DNA from: Naasia aerilata
GTDB lineage: Bacteria > Actinomycetota > Actinomycetes > Actinomycetales > Microbacteriaceae
Direction of reading: 5' to 3'
NCBI RefSeq assembly: GCF_030296595.1
Contig: NZ_AP027731.1
Span: forward strand, 868,001-932,000
DNA: 64,000 nucleotides
Positions 1-9,268 of the stretch are shown here, in pieces; position 1 is the first letter of the stretch, and each line of letters begins with the position of its first letter. The position numbers were made by a program, and so were the translations under genes. The notes below the pieces were generated by a model. It did not search any database. It saw nothing but the letters and a program-made list of their open reading frames with translations, and had not been told where the DNA came from.

Positions 1-43
1 CGATCATCACGCGCTCGCCCTTCTTGCGCGTCAGGACCAGCAT
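1..43 (-). CDS. csrA: Carbon storage regulator CsrA, 5' end only
   Basis: The reverse strand from 43 reads MLVLTRKKGERVMI before the window ends, which is the hallmark N terminus of CsrA (family start MLVLTRK). CsrA is a small dimeric RNA-binding protein that binds GGA motifs in mRNA leaders and blocks translation. In Gram-positive flagellates its main target is flagellin mRNA, and it is antagonised by FliW, which is encoded at 27879-28271. The ATG lies 9 bases after the stop of the upstream flhF-like gene, so it closes the flagellar operon. Only 14 codons are visible, so the RNA-binding residues cannot be checked. Confidence 0.85.
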   Translation of the reverse strand, partial: MLVLTRKKGERVMI

Positions 44-52
44 CCCGTCAGC

Positions 53-1060
53 CTATCCCAAGCGGTCCGACCAGCCCTCGGGCAGGCCGAGCTCCGCGAT
101 CGAGTCGCGGTCCGAGGTGAACCGGCCGGCGAGCGTCGCCATCGCGGCGACATCGGCGACCGCGCGGACCGCGTTGACCCACCGCGCGGTGTCGACGGTC
201 TTGCGGGACACGTCGACGGCGACCCACACCTGGTCGGCGCCGATGCCCTGCAGTGCGGCGACCCGGGGATCCGACGGGTTGCCGTTGCCCAGCCCGTACG
301 CCACGACGACGGTCTGGCCGCTCTGCACGCCGTAGGCCCGCGCGGCGAGCGCGCCTCGCCGGTCCTCGACCCTCCGGCGGGTGTGACCGACCACCGAGCC
401 GCCGTCGCAGACGTTCGCGCGGCCGAGGCGCCGGGCGAGCGCGGTGGCCACCTCGAGCGAGTCCTCCCCCAGCCCGGCGACGAGGACGAGGTCTCCCGCC
501 TGGGTCGGCAGCGGAGGCGGGACGCGGCCCGCGGGCACCGCGCCCGGCAGCACGGCGCCGGCGTCGATGGGCCCGGTGCGCGGCGGAACCGGCAGCACGC
601 CGCCGACGGGACCCGTGCGCGGCGCGGCGGGCAGCGGGATCGCGGGCGCGTCCCACGCGTCCCACGCCGGACGCGCGGCCGGCGCCGGGCGCGGGGCTGG
701 AGGACGGGGAGCGGCGACGTCGGCGCGCAGCGTGTCGAGGACGCGGGCGAAGTCGATGCTCTCGGTCGAGACCGGCGGCTCGGCCTGCGGGGCCCCGGCC
801 TCGGCCTGCTCGGCGTCCTCCAGGAGGCGGGCGAGTCCGACGCGGGCCGAGGTGTCGAACGCGTGTGCCTCAGGCGCCGCGCCCGGGTCGGGCACGTCCA
901 CGGTCACATCGATCACGCGCTTGGCGAAGAAGCCCCCGATCCCGCCGAGAAGGGACTCCTCCGTGGAGACGACCCGGGCTCCCGGACCGTACTCCGCGCG
1001 CACGCGCTCCGCGAGGCCGCGGAGCGTCGGCTGCTCAAGCCGAAATCGGATCGAGGGCAC
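53..1060 (-). CDS. FlhF-like flagellar protein with degenerate P-loop
   Basis: A 335-residue protein between flhA and csrA, the usual place for an flhF-like gene. The first ~55 residues (start PSIRFRLEQPTLRGLAERVR) resemble the N terminus of FlhF, including a segment like the family's 'GPGARVVST'. Residues ~95-190 are Pro/Ala-rich linker. The remainder looks like a worn SRP-type GTPase domain: where FlhF has GxxGxGKTT there is AGLGEDSLEVATALARRL, with no Lys-Thr pair, so GTP binding is unlikely. The GTG start lies inside the end of flhA (26-base overlap). The role is inferred from position; it may be a structural remnant of FlhF. Similar actinobacterial genes are usually annotated as hypothetical. 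Confidence 0.6.
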   Translation of the reverse strand: MPSIRFRLEQPTLRGLAERVRAEYGPGARVVSTEESLLGGIGGFFAKRVIDVTVDVPDPGAAPEAHAFDTSARVGLARLLEDAEQAEAGAPQAEPPVSTESIDFARVLDTLRADVAAPRPPAPRPAPAARPAWDAWDAPAIPLPAAPRTGPVGGVLPVPPRTGPIDAGAVLPGAVPAGRVPPPLPTQAGDLVLVAGLGEDSLEVATALARRLGRANVCDGGSVVGHTRRRVEDRRGALAARAYGVQSGQTVVVAYGLGNGNPSDPRVAALQGIGADQVWVAVDVSRKTVDTARWVNAVRAVADVAAMATLAGRFTSDRDSIAELGLPEGWSDRLG

Positions 1061-3082
1061 GCACCACCCCCACCGTCTCGATGGCGACGTCCGCCGTCGT
1101 CACCTCCGAATAGGAGAGCACGGACAGCCCGCCGGTCTGCGGCGCGACCAGCCGGCGTACGGCGGGACGCAGCGCCGGGGCGCACACGAGGACGGGCGCC
1201 CACCCGCGGCTCTCGGCCGTCTGCACCGCGTTCCGGAGCGAGCCGACCACCGCCTCGAGCCGGGCCGCGTCGAAGAGCACCTGGGTACCGAGCTCCGAGG
1301 GCCGGAGCGACTCGAGCATCGCCTGCTCGAGCGGCGGGTCGAGCATGATGACCCGCAGCGTGCGCTCGTCGAGGTGGGGCGCGACGACGACGGGACCGAG
1401 CGCGTACCGCGCGGCCTCGACGAGCCCCTCGGGATCCGTGGACACGCGCGCGCGGAGCGTGAGCGCCTCGTAGATGCGGGCGAGGTCGTTGATCGGGAGC
1501 CGCTCCTGCAGGAGCCCCTGCAGGACGCGGTGCACCTCCGCGAGCGTGAGCAGGTTGGGGATCAGCTCGTCCACGACGGCCGGGCTGATCTGCTTGACGC
1601 TCTCGGTCAGCACGCGGACGTCCTCGCGGCTGAGCAGTCGGGCCGCGTTGTCGGTGATGAGCGACGACAGGTGCGTGATGACGACCGAGCCGCGGTCGAT
1701 GACGGTGGCGCCGGTGAGCTCGGCGCTGTGCCGCATCTCGGCCGGGATCCACTTCCCGGCGAGGCCGAACACCGGCTCGATGGTCGGCGTCCCCGGGAGT
1801 CCGTCGAGCGCGTCGCCCAGGGCGAGCACGCGTCCGGCGGGGGCGATGCCGCGCCCGACCTCGACCCCCGCGACACGGATGACGTAGGTGGACGGCGGCA
1901 GATCGATGCTGTCGCGGGTGCGGACCGGCGGCACGACGACGCCGAGCTCCATCGCGATGCGCCGGCGCAACGCCCGGACCCGGGCGAGCAGGTCGTCGCT
2001 CACGCCGGAGACGAGGTCGACGAGGTCTGCGGCGAGCTGGATCTCGAGCGCGTGCACGCGCATCTGTTCGACGAGGTCCTCGGTCGTCTCGCTCGGGGCC
2101 GCCTGCTCCGCCTGCTCGGCGAGCACCGCCGCCGCCGCCTTCGCCTTCTCCGCGGCCTTCACCCGCTGGCCGATCACGATCAGCGTGATGCCGACCAGCA
2201 GGAACGGCACGAACGGCATGCCCGGGATGAACGCCATCGCGATCGCCGCGCCCCCGCGATGAGCAGGGCGAGGCGCGACTGGGCGAGCTGACCCGACGCG
2301 GTCGACCCCATGTCGCTCTCGGCGCCCGAGCGGGTCACGATCATGCCCGTCGAGACGGCCATGAGCAGCGCGGGCACCTGGGTCACCAGGCCGTCGCCGA
2401 TGGTCAGGAGGCTGTAGGTGCTGACCGCGTCCTCGATCGACTGCCCGTGGGTGAGCATGCCGATCGCGATGCCGCCGACCAGGTTGATGATGATGATGAC
2501 GATGCCGGCGATCGCGTCGCCCTTGACGAACTTGCTGGCACCGTCCATCGCGCCGTAGAAGTCGGCCTCGGCGGAGACCTCCGCGCGACGGCGGCGGGCC
2601 TCGTCCTCGGTGATGAGCCCCGCGTTGAGGTCGGCGTCGATGGCCATCTGCTTGCCGGGCATGGCGTCGAGGGTGAAGCGTGCGCCGACCTCGGCGACGC
2701 GCTCCGCGCCCTTGGTGACCACGACGAACTGGATGACGACGAGGATCAGGAAGATCACGGCGCCGATGATGAGCGATCCGCCCACGGCGACGTGGCCGAA
2801 CGCCGCGATGACCTGCCCCGCGAAGCCGTCGCCCAGCACGAGCCGGGTCGAGGCCACGTTGAGGCCAAGCCGGAACAGGGTCGCCACGAGCAGCAGCGAC
2901 GGGAAGATCGAGAAGTCGAGCGGCTTCTTCACGAACATCGTCGTGAGCAGGATCACGAGGCCGAACAGGATGTTCACCGTGATCAGCAGGTCGAGCAGCC
3001 AGGCCGGGACGGGCACGACGAGCAGCATGATGATCGACACCACCCCGACGGGGATGGCGATGGCGGTCAGCGTCTTCTTCAC
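1035..3082 (-). CDS. flhA: Flagellar export gate protein FlhA (one-base frameshift)
   Basis: FlhA is the large gate subunit of the flagellar type III export apparatus; its cytoplasmic ring docks substrates and chaperones. The N-terminal half has about eight membrane segments and the conserved cytosolic loop (ARFTLDAMPGKQMAIDADLN, EDEARRRRAEV). The C-terminal half is the soluble ring domain (e.g. HLSSLITDNAARLLSREDV). The halves are in different frames. At 2251-2255 a run of five C (coding strand GCGGGGGCGC) needs one more base to give IAGGAAIAMAF, and the restored length of 682 residues is normal. The GTG start at 3082 is chosen for the AGAGGAAGG Shine-Dalgarno just upstream. It follows flhB by 14 bases. 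Confidence 0.9.
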
Positions 3083-3096
3083 GGCGGACCTTCCTC

Positions 3097-4178
3097 TCAG
3101 GCCGGGGCCGGGACGAGGCGGTGCACGCCGAGGGCGGCACCGCGCGACTTGAGGGACAGCACGAACGCGAGCACGCGGGCGACCGCTCCGTAGAGCTCGA
3201 CCGGGATCTCGTCGCCGACGTCGCACGCGCCGTAGAGCGCGCGCGCGAGCGGGATGTCGTGGACCATGGGGGTGTTGGTCGAGGCGGCCCGCTCGCGGAT
3301 CTTCGCCGCGACCTCGCCTGCGCCCTTCGCGACGACGCGGGGAGCCGACTTGCCCTTCTCGTACTTGAGGGCGACCGCGACGTGGGTCGGGTTGAGGAGC
3401 ACGACGTCGGCCGAGCCGACCGCGGCGATCATGCGGTTGCGCGACATCGCGAGCTGCTTCGACCGCCGCTGCGAGCGCACCAGCGGGTCGCCCTCGGAGC
3501 TCTTGTTCTCGTCACGCACCTCGCGCTTTGTCATCCGCGTCTGCTTGCGGTTGCGCCGCATGACGACGAAGACGTCGACGAGCGCCAGCCCGATGCCGGC
3601 GATCACCGCGGACTGCAGGAGCGAGCCGGCCGCTCCCCGGCCGTCGACAGCAGCGCCGCCACCGGCAGGCTGCCAGCGTTCGAGAGCAGCGGCACCAGGC
3701 CCTGGATGACGACGACGAGCGCGAGCGCGACGACGCTCGACTTGAGGATCGCCTTGCCGCCCTCCCACAGGCCGCGCGGGCCGAAGAGCCGGCCGAGCCC
3801 CTTCACCAGGTCGAAGTGCTCGACGCGGAAGCTCAGCTGCTTGAACCGGAGCCCGCCCTGCACGACGTGCCCGACGAAGGCGCCGACGACCGCAGCGAGG
3901 AACATGGGCGCCATGATCGGCACGACCTGGGTGAGCGCGTTGCCGAACACATCGAGCGCGACGAGCGGGTCGGGCGAGCGGGTGAGGGTGCGGAAGCCCG
4001 CCACCATGGCGGTGGTCGCGTCGGTGGCGCCGCTGAGCACGGCGGGGATCGCGAGGGCCGCCCCGGCGAGCCCGACCCACCCGGTGAGGTCGTGGGAGGA
4101 GGCGATCTTGCCCTTCTGCCGGGCCTCCCGCATCCGCTTGTCGGTGGCCTTCTCGGTGCGCTCTGACGTATCGCTCAT
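3097..4178 (-). CDS. flhB: Flagellar export switch protein FlhB (one-base frameshift)
   Basis: FlhB is the membrane protein that switches export specificity from rod/hook to filament subunits. The N terminus SERTEKATDKRMREARQKGK is classic, followed by four membrane segments. The C-terminal domain has the self-cleavage site NPTH in VVLLNPTHVAVALKYEKG. The frame breaks at 3635-3638, where GCCGGGGAGC lacks one G; with it the protein reads STAGGAAGSLLQSAV and is 360 residues, typical for FlhB. The ATG overlaps the fliR stop (TGATG), which indicates translational coupling. Confidence 0.92.
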
Positions 4179-4936
4179 CAGGTCACCACCCCCATGAGGG
4201 AGAGGCCGTCCTCGACCAGCGCGCCGACCACGCGCGGCAGCGCGAGGAAGACGACGCCGGCGACCAGCAGCGTGATGAGGATCTTGAGCGGGTAGCCCAT
4301 CGAGAAGGCGTTCATCTGCGGCGCGACGCGGGTGAGGAGCGCGAGGCCGACGTCGGCGAGGAACAGGACCAGCATGATCGGCCCGGCGATCTGCACCGCG
4401 GCGAGGAACATCTGGGTGACGCCGCCGATGAGCTGGGCGCCGGGCTCGCTCATGTCGAGCATCCCGGTCACCGGGAGGGCATCGAAGGTGCGGACGAGGC
4501 CGCCGAGGATCAGCTCGTAGCCGCCGCTCGCGAAGAGCAGGGCGATCGCGATCATGTGCATGAGACGGGTGAACTGGGCGCCATTGACGAGCGACTGCGG
4601 GTCGAACGCCTGCGCCATCTGGAAGCCCGCGAAGAGGTCGATGAGGTTGCCGGCCGACTGGATGGCCGAGAAGACGAGGAACACGAAGAACCCGAGCAGC
4701 GCACCGGCGATCAGCTGGGCGACGAGCGCGAGGAGGAACGGTCCGGTGCCGAGCGATGTGTACCCGACGGTGGCGCGCGGCGCCACGACGATCGCGAGGG
4801 CCACCGCGAGCATCCCCTTGATCCGCAGCGGGAACGCGTTGTGCGAGAACGGCGGCGCGATGACGAGGAACGCGACCATGCGGACCCCGGCGAGCATGGT
4901 CGCCTCGAGCCAGGACATGTTGAGCGCGAACTGCAT
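4178..4936 (-). CDS. fliR: Flagellar export apparatus protein FliR
   Basis: A 252-residue, very hydrophobic protein with about six membrane segments. FliR joins FliP and FliQ in the helical core channel of the export gate. Family-typical stretches include FSAIQSAGNLIDLFAGFQMA and the C-terminal VAPQMNAFSMGYPLKI. The ATG at 4936 overlaps the fliQ stop, and its own stop overlaps flhB. A longer open frame runs on upstream through fliQ and fliP, but that sequence is not protein-like. Confidence 0.93.
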   Translation of the reverse strand: MQFALNMSWLEATMLAGVRMVAFLVIAPPFSHNAFPLRIKGMLAVALAIVVAPRATVGYTSLGTGPFLLALVAQLIAGALLGFFVFLVFSAIQSAGNLIDLFAGFQMAQAFDPQSLVNGAQFTRLMHMIAIALLFASGGYELILGGLVRTFDALPVTGMLDMSEPGAQLIGGVTQMFLAAVQIAGPIMLVLFLADVGLALLTRVAPQMNAFSMGYPLKILITLLVAGVVFLALPRVVGALVEDGLSLMGVVT

Positions 4937-5211
4937 CAGCCACCTGCCAGGAGGTGCGGCAGCAGGCGGAACATGCTGTTGGTGAAGTCGACCGACTCGC
5001 TGATCATCCAGTGGCCGCAGACGAGGAGCGCAACGGCGACCGCGACCGCCTTGGGCACGAAGGAGAGCGTGACCTCCTGGATCTGGGTGATCGACTGGAA
5101 CACCGAGATCGCGAAGCCGACCACGAGAGAGGTCACGAGCATGGGCGCACTGAGCTTCGCCGCAAGCATGAGGGCCTGCATGGCGATGTCGAGGACTGCG
5201 TTCTGATCCAT
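4936..5211 (-). CDS. fliQ: Flagellar export apparatus protein FliQ
   Basis: FliQ is the small two-helix subunit of the FliPQR export channel. The 91-residue product has two long hydrophobic helices (about residues 17-40 and 52-72) around the conserved FQSITQIQEVTLSFVPK segment, which fits the family length and motif. ATG start, 3 bases after the fliP stop, with a TGATG overlap into fliR. Confidence 0.94.
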   Translation of the reverse strand: MDQNAVLDIAMQALMLAAKLSAPMLVTSLVVGFAISVFQSITQIQEVTLSFVPKAVAVAVALLVCGHWMISESVDFTNSMFRLLPHLLAGG

Positions 5212-5214
5212 CGC

Positions 5215-6000
5215 CTACGTCCGATAGCTCTGCACGAGCGACGTGATGATGAGGCCCCACCCGTCGACCAGGATGAACAGGAGGATCTTGAACGGCAGAG
5301 CGATCATGACCGGCGGGAGCATCATCATGCCCATGGCCATGAGGCCCGAGGAGACGACGAGGTCGATCACGAGGAACGGCACGAAGATGACGAGGCCGAT
5401 GATGAAGGCCGCCCGCAGCTCCGAGATCATGAACGCCGGAATCAGGGTGACCATCGGCACCGCCTGAGGGGACGCCGGGTTCGCCTGACCGGCCGCGCGC
5501 GTCATGAGCGCGATGTCCTCCTCGCGGACGTGCGCGAGCATGAAGCCCTTGAGCGGTCCGGCCGCCGCGTGCAGCGCCCCGCCGAAGTCCATGGTGCCGT
5601 TGAGGTAGGGCTGCACCGCGTGCACGTTCACGTCGCCCAGCACCGGCCACATGATGAACAGCGACAGGAACAGCGCGAGGCCCGCGATCACCTGGTTGGG
5701 CGGGATGCTGTTCAGCCCGATCGCGTTCCGCGTCATGGCGAGCACCACGAAGATCTTGGTGAACGACGACATCATCAGCAGCAGAGCCGGGGCGACCGAG
5801 AGCAGCGTGATGCCGAGCAGCACGACGATCGACGTCGACGGTGCGCCGTCCGGGCCGTTGATCTGGATCGAGAGATCCCCGGGCGTCGGCGTCGGCACGA
5901 CCGGAGCGACGGGCGCGACCGGCGCGGCCATCGCGAGCTCGGGCACGACGACGGCCAGCACGACGCCGACGAGAACCGCCGCGCCCGCTCCGACCGCCAC
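5215..6000 (-). CDS. fliP: Flagellar export apparatus protein FliP
   Basis: FliP forms the main ring of the export channel. An N-terminal hydrophobic signal segment is followed by the periplasmic-type loop and the conserved membrane segments. Diagnostic stretches are MMSSFTKIFVVLAMTRNAIG, PNQVIAGLALFLSLFIMWPV and LPFKILLFILVDGWGLI. Length is 261 residues with the GTG at 6000. That start has no obvious Shine-Dalgarno and leaves a signal peptide without basic residues. An in-frame ATT at 6015 preceded by AGGAAG would add NRITAGR-like basic sequence, so the true start may lie a few codons upstream. Confidence 0.92.
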   Translation of the reverse strand: MAVGAGAAVLVGVVLAVVVPELAMAAPVAPVAPVVPTPTPGDLSIQINGPDGAPSTSIVVLLGITLLSVAPALLLMMSSFTKIFVVLAMTRNAIGLNSIPPNQVIAGLALFLSLFIMWPVLGDVNVHAVQPYLNGTMDFGGALHAAAGPLKGFMLAHVREEDIALMTRAAGQANPASPQAVPMVTLIPAFMISELRAAFIIGLVIFVPFLVIDLVVSSGLMAMGMMMLPPVMIALPFKILLFILVDGWGLIITSLVQSYRT

Positions 6001-6069
6001 GCGGCCGGCTGTAATCCTGTTGGCTTCCTGCCCCCGTACCTGGCGCCATCCTGGCGCCGGGGGCGGCCC

Positions 6070-6579
6070 TCACCGAGCCCGCCGCAACGCCATGGCTGTC
6101 TGGCGCCAGGTGTCCGCCGAGAGGAGGGAGCCGGAGACGCGGGAGGGGGCGGGGCGCGTTGCCTCCGCCTCCCGAGCCGCGCGCCGGGTGGCCGGCATCA
6201 GGGGGATCGGGTCGCGCACCACGACGGGCGCGCCCTGGCCCTGGGTGAGTTGAGCGTCCTCGAGCGCGCGTTCGAAGGACGGGAGCCGGATGGGGGTCGT
6301 CGGGAGCGCCGGCTCCGCGGGGACCTCGAGCTGGTCGAGCACGGTGACCGCGTGCTCCGTGACGCCGAGGAGGAAGCGGCGGCCGCCGGCCTCGACGATG
6401 GCGATCGACGCCTTCGCGCCGAGCCCCTGCTTGGCCACCACGGTGAGCTGCTTGGCCTTCACCGTGCGGCCCAGCGGGCTGCGCTTGCCGTTCAGAATCC
6501 ACCGGGTGGCGAACCAGATGACGCCGAGGACCGCACCGAGCGAGACGAGCACCCGGAGGGCGAGGAAGACGGTGTCCAC
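6070..6579 (-). CDS. fliO: Flagellar biosynthesis protein FliO
   Basis: FliO is a small membrane protein that helps assemble the FliP ring. The product (169 residues from GTG 6579) has one membrane segment (VFLALRVLVSLGAVLGVIWF), then a basic stretch and a small soluble domain with GRRFLLGVTEHAVTVLDQL, the typical FliO core. The C-terminal tail is poorly conserved. It starts 7 bases after the fliN stop and is followed by 69 non-coding bases before fliP. The assignment rests on this core and the fixed fliN-fliO-fliP order. Confidence 0.85.
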   Translation of the reverse strand: MDTVFLALRVLVSLGAVLGVIWFATRWILNGKRSPLGRTVKAKQLTVVAKQGLGAKASIAIVEAGGRRFLLGVTEHAVTVLDQLEVPAEPALPTTPIRLPSFERALEDAQLTQGQGAPVVVRDPIPLMPATRRAAREAEATRPAPSRVSGSLLSADTWRQTAMALRRAR

Positions 6580-6586
6580 CCGGGGC

Positions 6587-7291
6587 TCAGTCGGCTTCGA
6601 CGGTGTCGAGGATCCGGGTGATGCGGACCGCGAACTCCTGGTCGACGACCACGATCTCGCCGTGCGCGATGAGCCGGCCGTTGAGCAGCACGTCGGCGGG
6701 CGTGCCCACTGCGCGGTCGAGCTCGACGACGGCACCGGGCTCGATCGCGAGCAGCTCCCGCACCGACATCCGGGTGCGGCCGATCTCCACCGCGAGGGTC
6801 ATCTCGACGTTGTTGATGCGCCCGAGCTTGGAGCTGAGGTGCGGGTCCGCGGCAGGACGCGGCGCGGCGCTGCGGATGCCGACGGCGAACCAGCCGGCGA
6901 CCCCCGCCTCTCCGACGAGGTCGAAGACGACGGTGTCCGGAGCGGAGAAGAGCGCGGAGGCGTCCCCCTCCCGGATGGCGCCGAGCATGCCCTCGCCGAG
7001 GACGGCCGCGGCCTCCTCGAGGGCCGGACGGAGGACATCCCCCGGCCGCACCATGCCGGCGCTGACCCCGGCGGCCTCGGCGAGCCCCTCCTGGTCGATC
7101 AGGACGAGCGACAGCTCCGCCGAGCGGCTGCCGACGAAGGTGGCGGTGACCGCGGAGGCGACCTGGGCGGGCGTGAGCGGCGCACCCGCGTGCCGGGTGC
7201 CCATGAGCGCCGGGCCCGGGAGGGCGCGGACGAGGGCGTCGACCAGCGGCGCGGCGGGTGCGATGTCGTTGACGGTGGTGGGGAAGTTCAC
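6587..7291 (-). CDS. fliN: Flagellar motor switch protein FliN
   Basis: FliN forms the lower C-ring of the motor switch. The C-terminal ~80 residues are a SpoA/surface-presentation domain: MTLAVEIGRTRMSVRELLAI, GAVVELDRAVGTPADVLLNG, and LIAHGEIVVVDQEFAVRI. At 234 residues it is about twice the size of enteric FliN; the N-terminal ~150 residues look like a CheC-like domain, as in other actinobacterial FliN proteins. GTG start preceded by CAGGAGG; GTGA overlap with the fliM stop. Confidence 0.92.
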   Translation of the reverse strand: MNFPTTVNDIAPAAPLVDALVRALPGPALMGTRHAGAPLTPAQVASAVTATFVGSRSAELSLVLIDQEGLAEAAGVSAGMVRPGDVLRPALEEAAAVLGEGMLGAIREGDASALFSAPDTVVFDLVGEAGVAGWFAVGIRSAAPRPAADPHLSSKLGRINNVEMTLAVEIGRTRMSVRELLAIEPGAVVELDRAVGTPADVLLNGRLIAHGEIVVVDQEFAVRITRILDTVEAD

Positions 7292-8191
7292 GAGGCCTCC
7301 TGGGGATCGAGGACGACGCAGGCAAGGCGGTTCCCGTTGGAACCGACAGCGGCCCGGGCGACCGTCTCACCGTCGACGGTGAGCTGCAGCGGCCGGTGCT
7401 GCGGGTGGACGAGGGGATGACGTCGCCTTCGGCGAGGCCGAGGACGACGGACGGGCTGACGGGCGTGGGATCGAAGCGGAGCGACAGCTCGAGGGGGCCG
7501 CGACGACGTGGGCGCCGAGCCGGTCCCGGGCGTCGGCGGCGGACTGCGCGGTCTCGACGATGCCGAGCTGAGGCAGCACGGCCTCGGCCGGCAGCGCGAG
7601 CGTCGCCGGCGTGGTGTGCTCGCCGACCTCGATGTCGAACGATCCGACGACCATGAGGTCGGTGGTGGCCGCCGCCTGCGCGAACTGCGGGTTGTAGTGG
7701 AAGGCCTCCACCGTCATGGCCATCGGCAGCAGGTTGCCCATGGAGTAGCGCAGATCCTCCAGCGCGTCCTCGGCCAGGCGCCGGACGAGCGCCTGCTCGA
7801 TCTGTGTGAAGCTCCGCTGGCGGGGCTCGATGCGCCCGCTGCCGCCGAGCATGCGGCCGATCCAGCGCAGAGCGGCATTGGTGGGGAACTGCAGGATGGC
7901 GCGGGCGTCGATGCCCTCCATGCCGATGAGCACCATGGCGCTCGTCTCGGGGAGGGTCGCGATGTACTCGTCGTAGCTGGGCAGGCCCGAGGAGAGGTAG
8001 GTGACGCGCGAGACGGTGCGGACCTTGGCGGTCAGCTGCGTCCCCCACTGCCGCGCGAACGTCTCGTAGACGAGCTCGAGCAGCCGCGACTGGTCGCGCC
8101 CCAGGGTGACCGGGCGGAGGAAGTCGTAGAGCTCCACGGCGGATGCCGCGGTCTCTCGCCCTCCGGCGCTCCGCCGCTCCCGTACCGTCAC
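7288..8191 (-). CDS. fliM: Flagellar motor switch protein FliM (two one-base frameshifts)
   Basis: FliM is the middle C-ring protein. The N-terminal and central parts read normally (YDFLRPVTLGRDQSRLLEL, ETFARQWGTQLTAKVR, ALVRRLAEDALEDL). One C is missing at 7493-7497 (GCCCCCTCG), after which the frame gives PLELSLRFDPTPVSPSVVLG, and another at 7413-7416 (ATCCCCTCG), after which it gives the SpoA end LVHPQHRPLQLTVDGETVAR. Corrected length is 301 residues. No clear N-terminal CheY-binding LSQxEIDALL motif is present. The start is uncertain between GTG 8191 and GTG 8137; the longer form is given. Confidence 0.88.
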
Positions 8192-8252
8192 CTTCGGACT
8201 ATATGTCGGCGTTTTCCGCCCGCCCGGCAGGGCGGACGTGTGTTGCCGCCGA

Positions 8253-8289
8253 CGCACCCCCGCGGCGTGTGCCCACTTCAGGGGGTGCG
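8253..8289 (-). terminator. Hairpin between motB and fliM
   Basis: The 125-bp gap between motB and fliM contains an inverted repeat with arms CGCACCCCC (8253-8261) and GGGGGTGCG (8281-8289) around a 19-nt loop. There is no U-tract, so it may attenuate rather than stop transcription of fliM and the genes after it. The gap is too short to hold fliL, which often sits here. Confidence 0.4.
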
Positions 8290-8316
8290 CAAGCGTCCAC
8301 GCGATCGGCTGCGCGG

Positions 8317-9264
8317 TCAGTGTCCGGCGGTCGCCGACTTCTTCTCGGTCGTGGCAGTCGCCTTGGTCGTGGTCTTCGAGGCGGAGGCCTTCTCGGCTGA
8401 CGCCTTCTCCGTCGTGGCGGTCGCCGTCTCCGCGGAGGCCGGCGCCGCGGCGGCCGCCGAGGTGGCCGAGCCGCTCGAGACCGCTCCGGACACGAGGCCC
8501 GGGATGAGCGCGTTGACCTCGTCGGACGAGGTGGTGTGGACCACGATGTCGACGCGGCGGTTCTCCTGTCCGGCGTCGTCGCCGACCGGACGGGTGGAGC
8601 CGTAGGACACGGAGGAGATGTTGCCGCCCGCGACGCCTGCGCTCTCCACGAGGAAGCGCAGCACCGCGGTGGAGCGCGCTGCGGCGAGATCCCAGTCGGA
8701 CGCGAAGGGCGCGGGCGATCCGTGCGGATCGGCGTGGCCCTCCACGGTGACCTCGTTGGGCAGCGGTGCGAGCACCGGGCCGAGCGCGCGGAGCACGCCC
8801 TCCGCCTCTCCCCGCAGGGTGGCGCTGTTGCCGTCGAAGAACGTGTCGGTGCCGACGAGGCCGATCGTCAGGCCGTCGGAGTTGATCGCGAACTCGGCGT
8901 CCGCGGCGACCCCGGCGCTCGACAGCGAAGCGCTGATCTGCCCCTCGACCGTCTTCAGCGCGTCGATCTGCTGCATGGCGAGCTGGGCGGGCGTGAAGCC
9001 CTCCCCCTCGTCGTCCACCATGTCCTTCGGGACGACGACCCCTTCCGCGGTGTCGACGGTCACGCTCGGCGTCGCGCCGAAGCCCGTCGCCAGCGAGTTC
9101 GCGAGCTTCTCGAACTTCGTCTGGTCCACCGAGGACATCGCGTAGAGCACGATGAAGAGGCACATGAGCACGGTGACCATGTCCATGTAGGACGCCATCC
9201 AGCGCTCGTCGACGTGGAACTCGCCCCCGTGACCTCCGCCACGGCGTCGTCTATGGCCGCTCAC
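8317..9264 (-). CDS. motB: Flagellar stator protein MotB
   Basis: MotB is the peptidoglycan-anchored half of the proton-driven stator. Near residue 20 comes VDERWMASYMDMVTVLMCLF with the essential membrane Asp in 'YMDMVT'. The C-terminal half is an OmpA-like peptidoglycan-binding domain (VTVEGHADPHG, DWDLAAARSTAVLRFL, ENRRVDIVV). A Ser/Ala/Lys/Thr-rich tail of about 70 residues follows and is unusual. GTG at 9264 lies 4 bases after the motA stop; start chosen for this spacing and to keep the basic N-terminal leader. Confidence 0.94.
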   Translation of the reverse strand: MSGHRRRRGGGHGGEFHVDERWMASYMDMVTVLMCLFIVLYAMSSVDQTKFEKLANSLATGFGATPSVTVDTAEGVVVPKDMVDDEGEGFTPAQLAMQQIDALKTVEGQISASLSSAGVAADAEFAINSDGLTIGLVGTDTFFDGNSATLRGEAEGVLRALGPVLAPLPNEVTVEGHADPHGSPAPFASDWDLAAARSTAVLRFLVESAGVAGGNISSVSYGSTRPVGDDAGQENRRVDIVVHTTSSDEVNALIPGLVSGAVSSGSATSAAAAAPASAETATATTEKASAEKASASKTTTKATATTEKKSATAGH

Positions 9265-9268
9265 CGGG

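Noticed and set aside
4178..6502. Long frame extending fliR upstream over fliQ and fliP
   Set aside because: The added part is His/Arg/Gly-rich out-of-frame sequence; the real fliR starts at 4936 with a coupled overlap.
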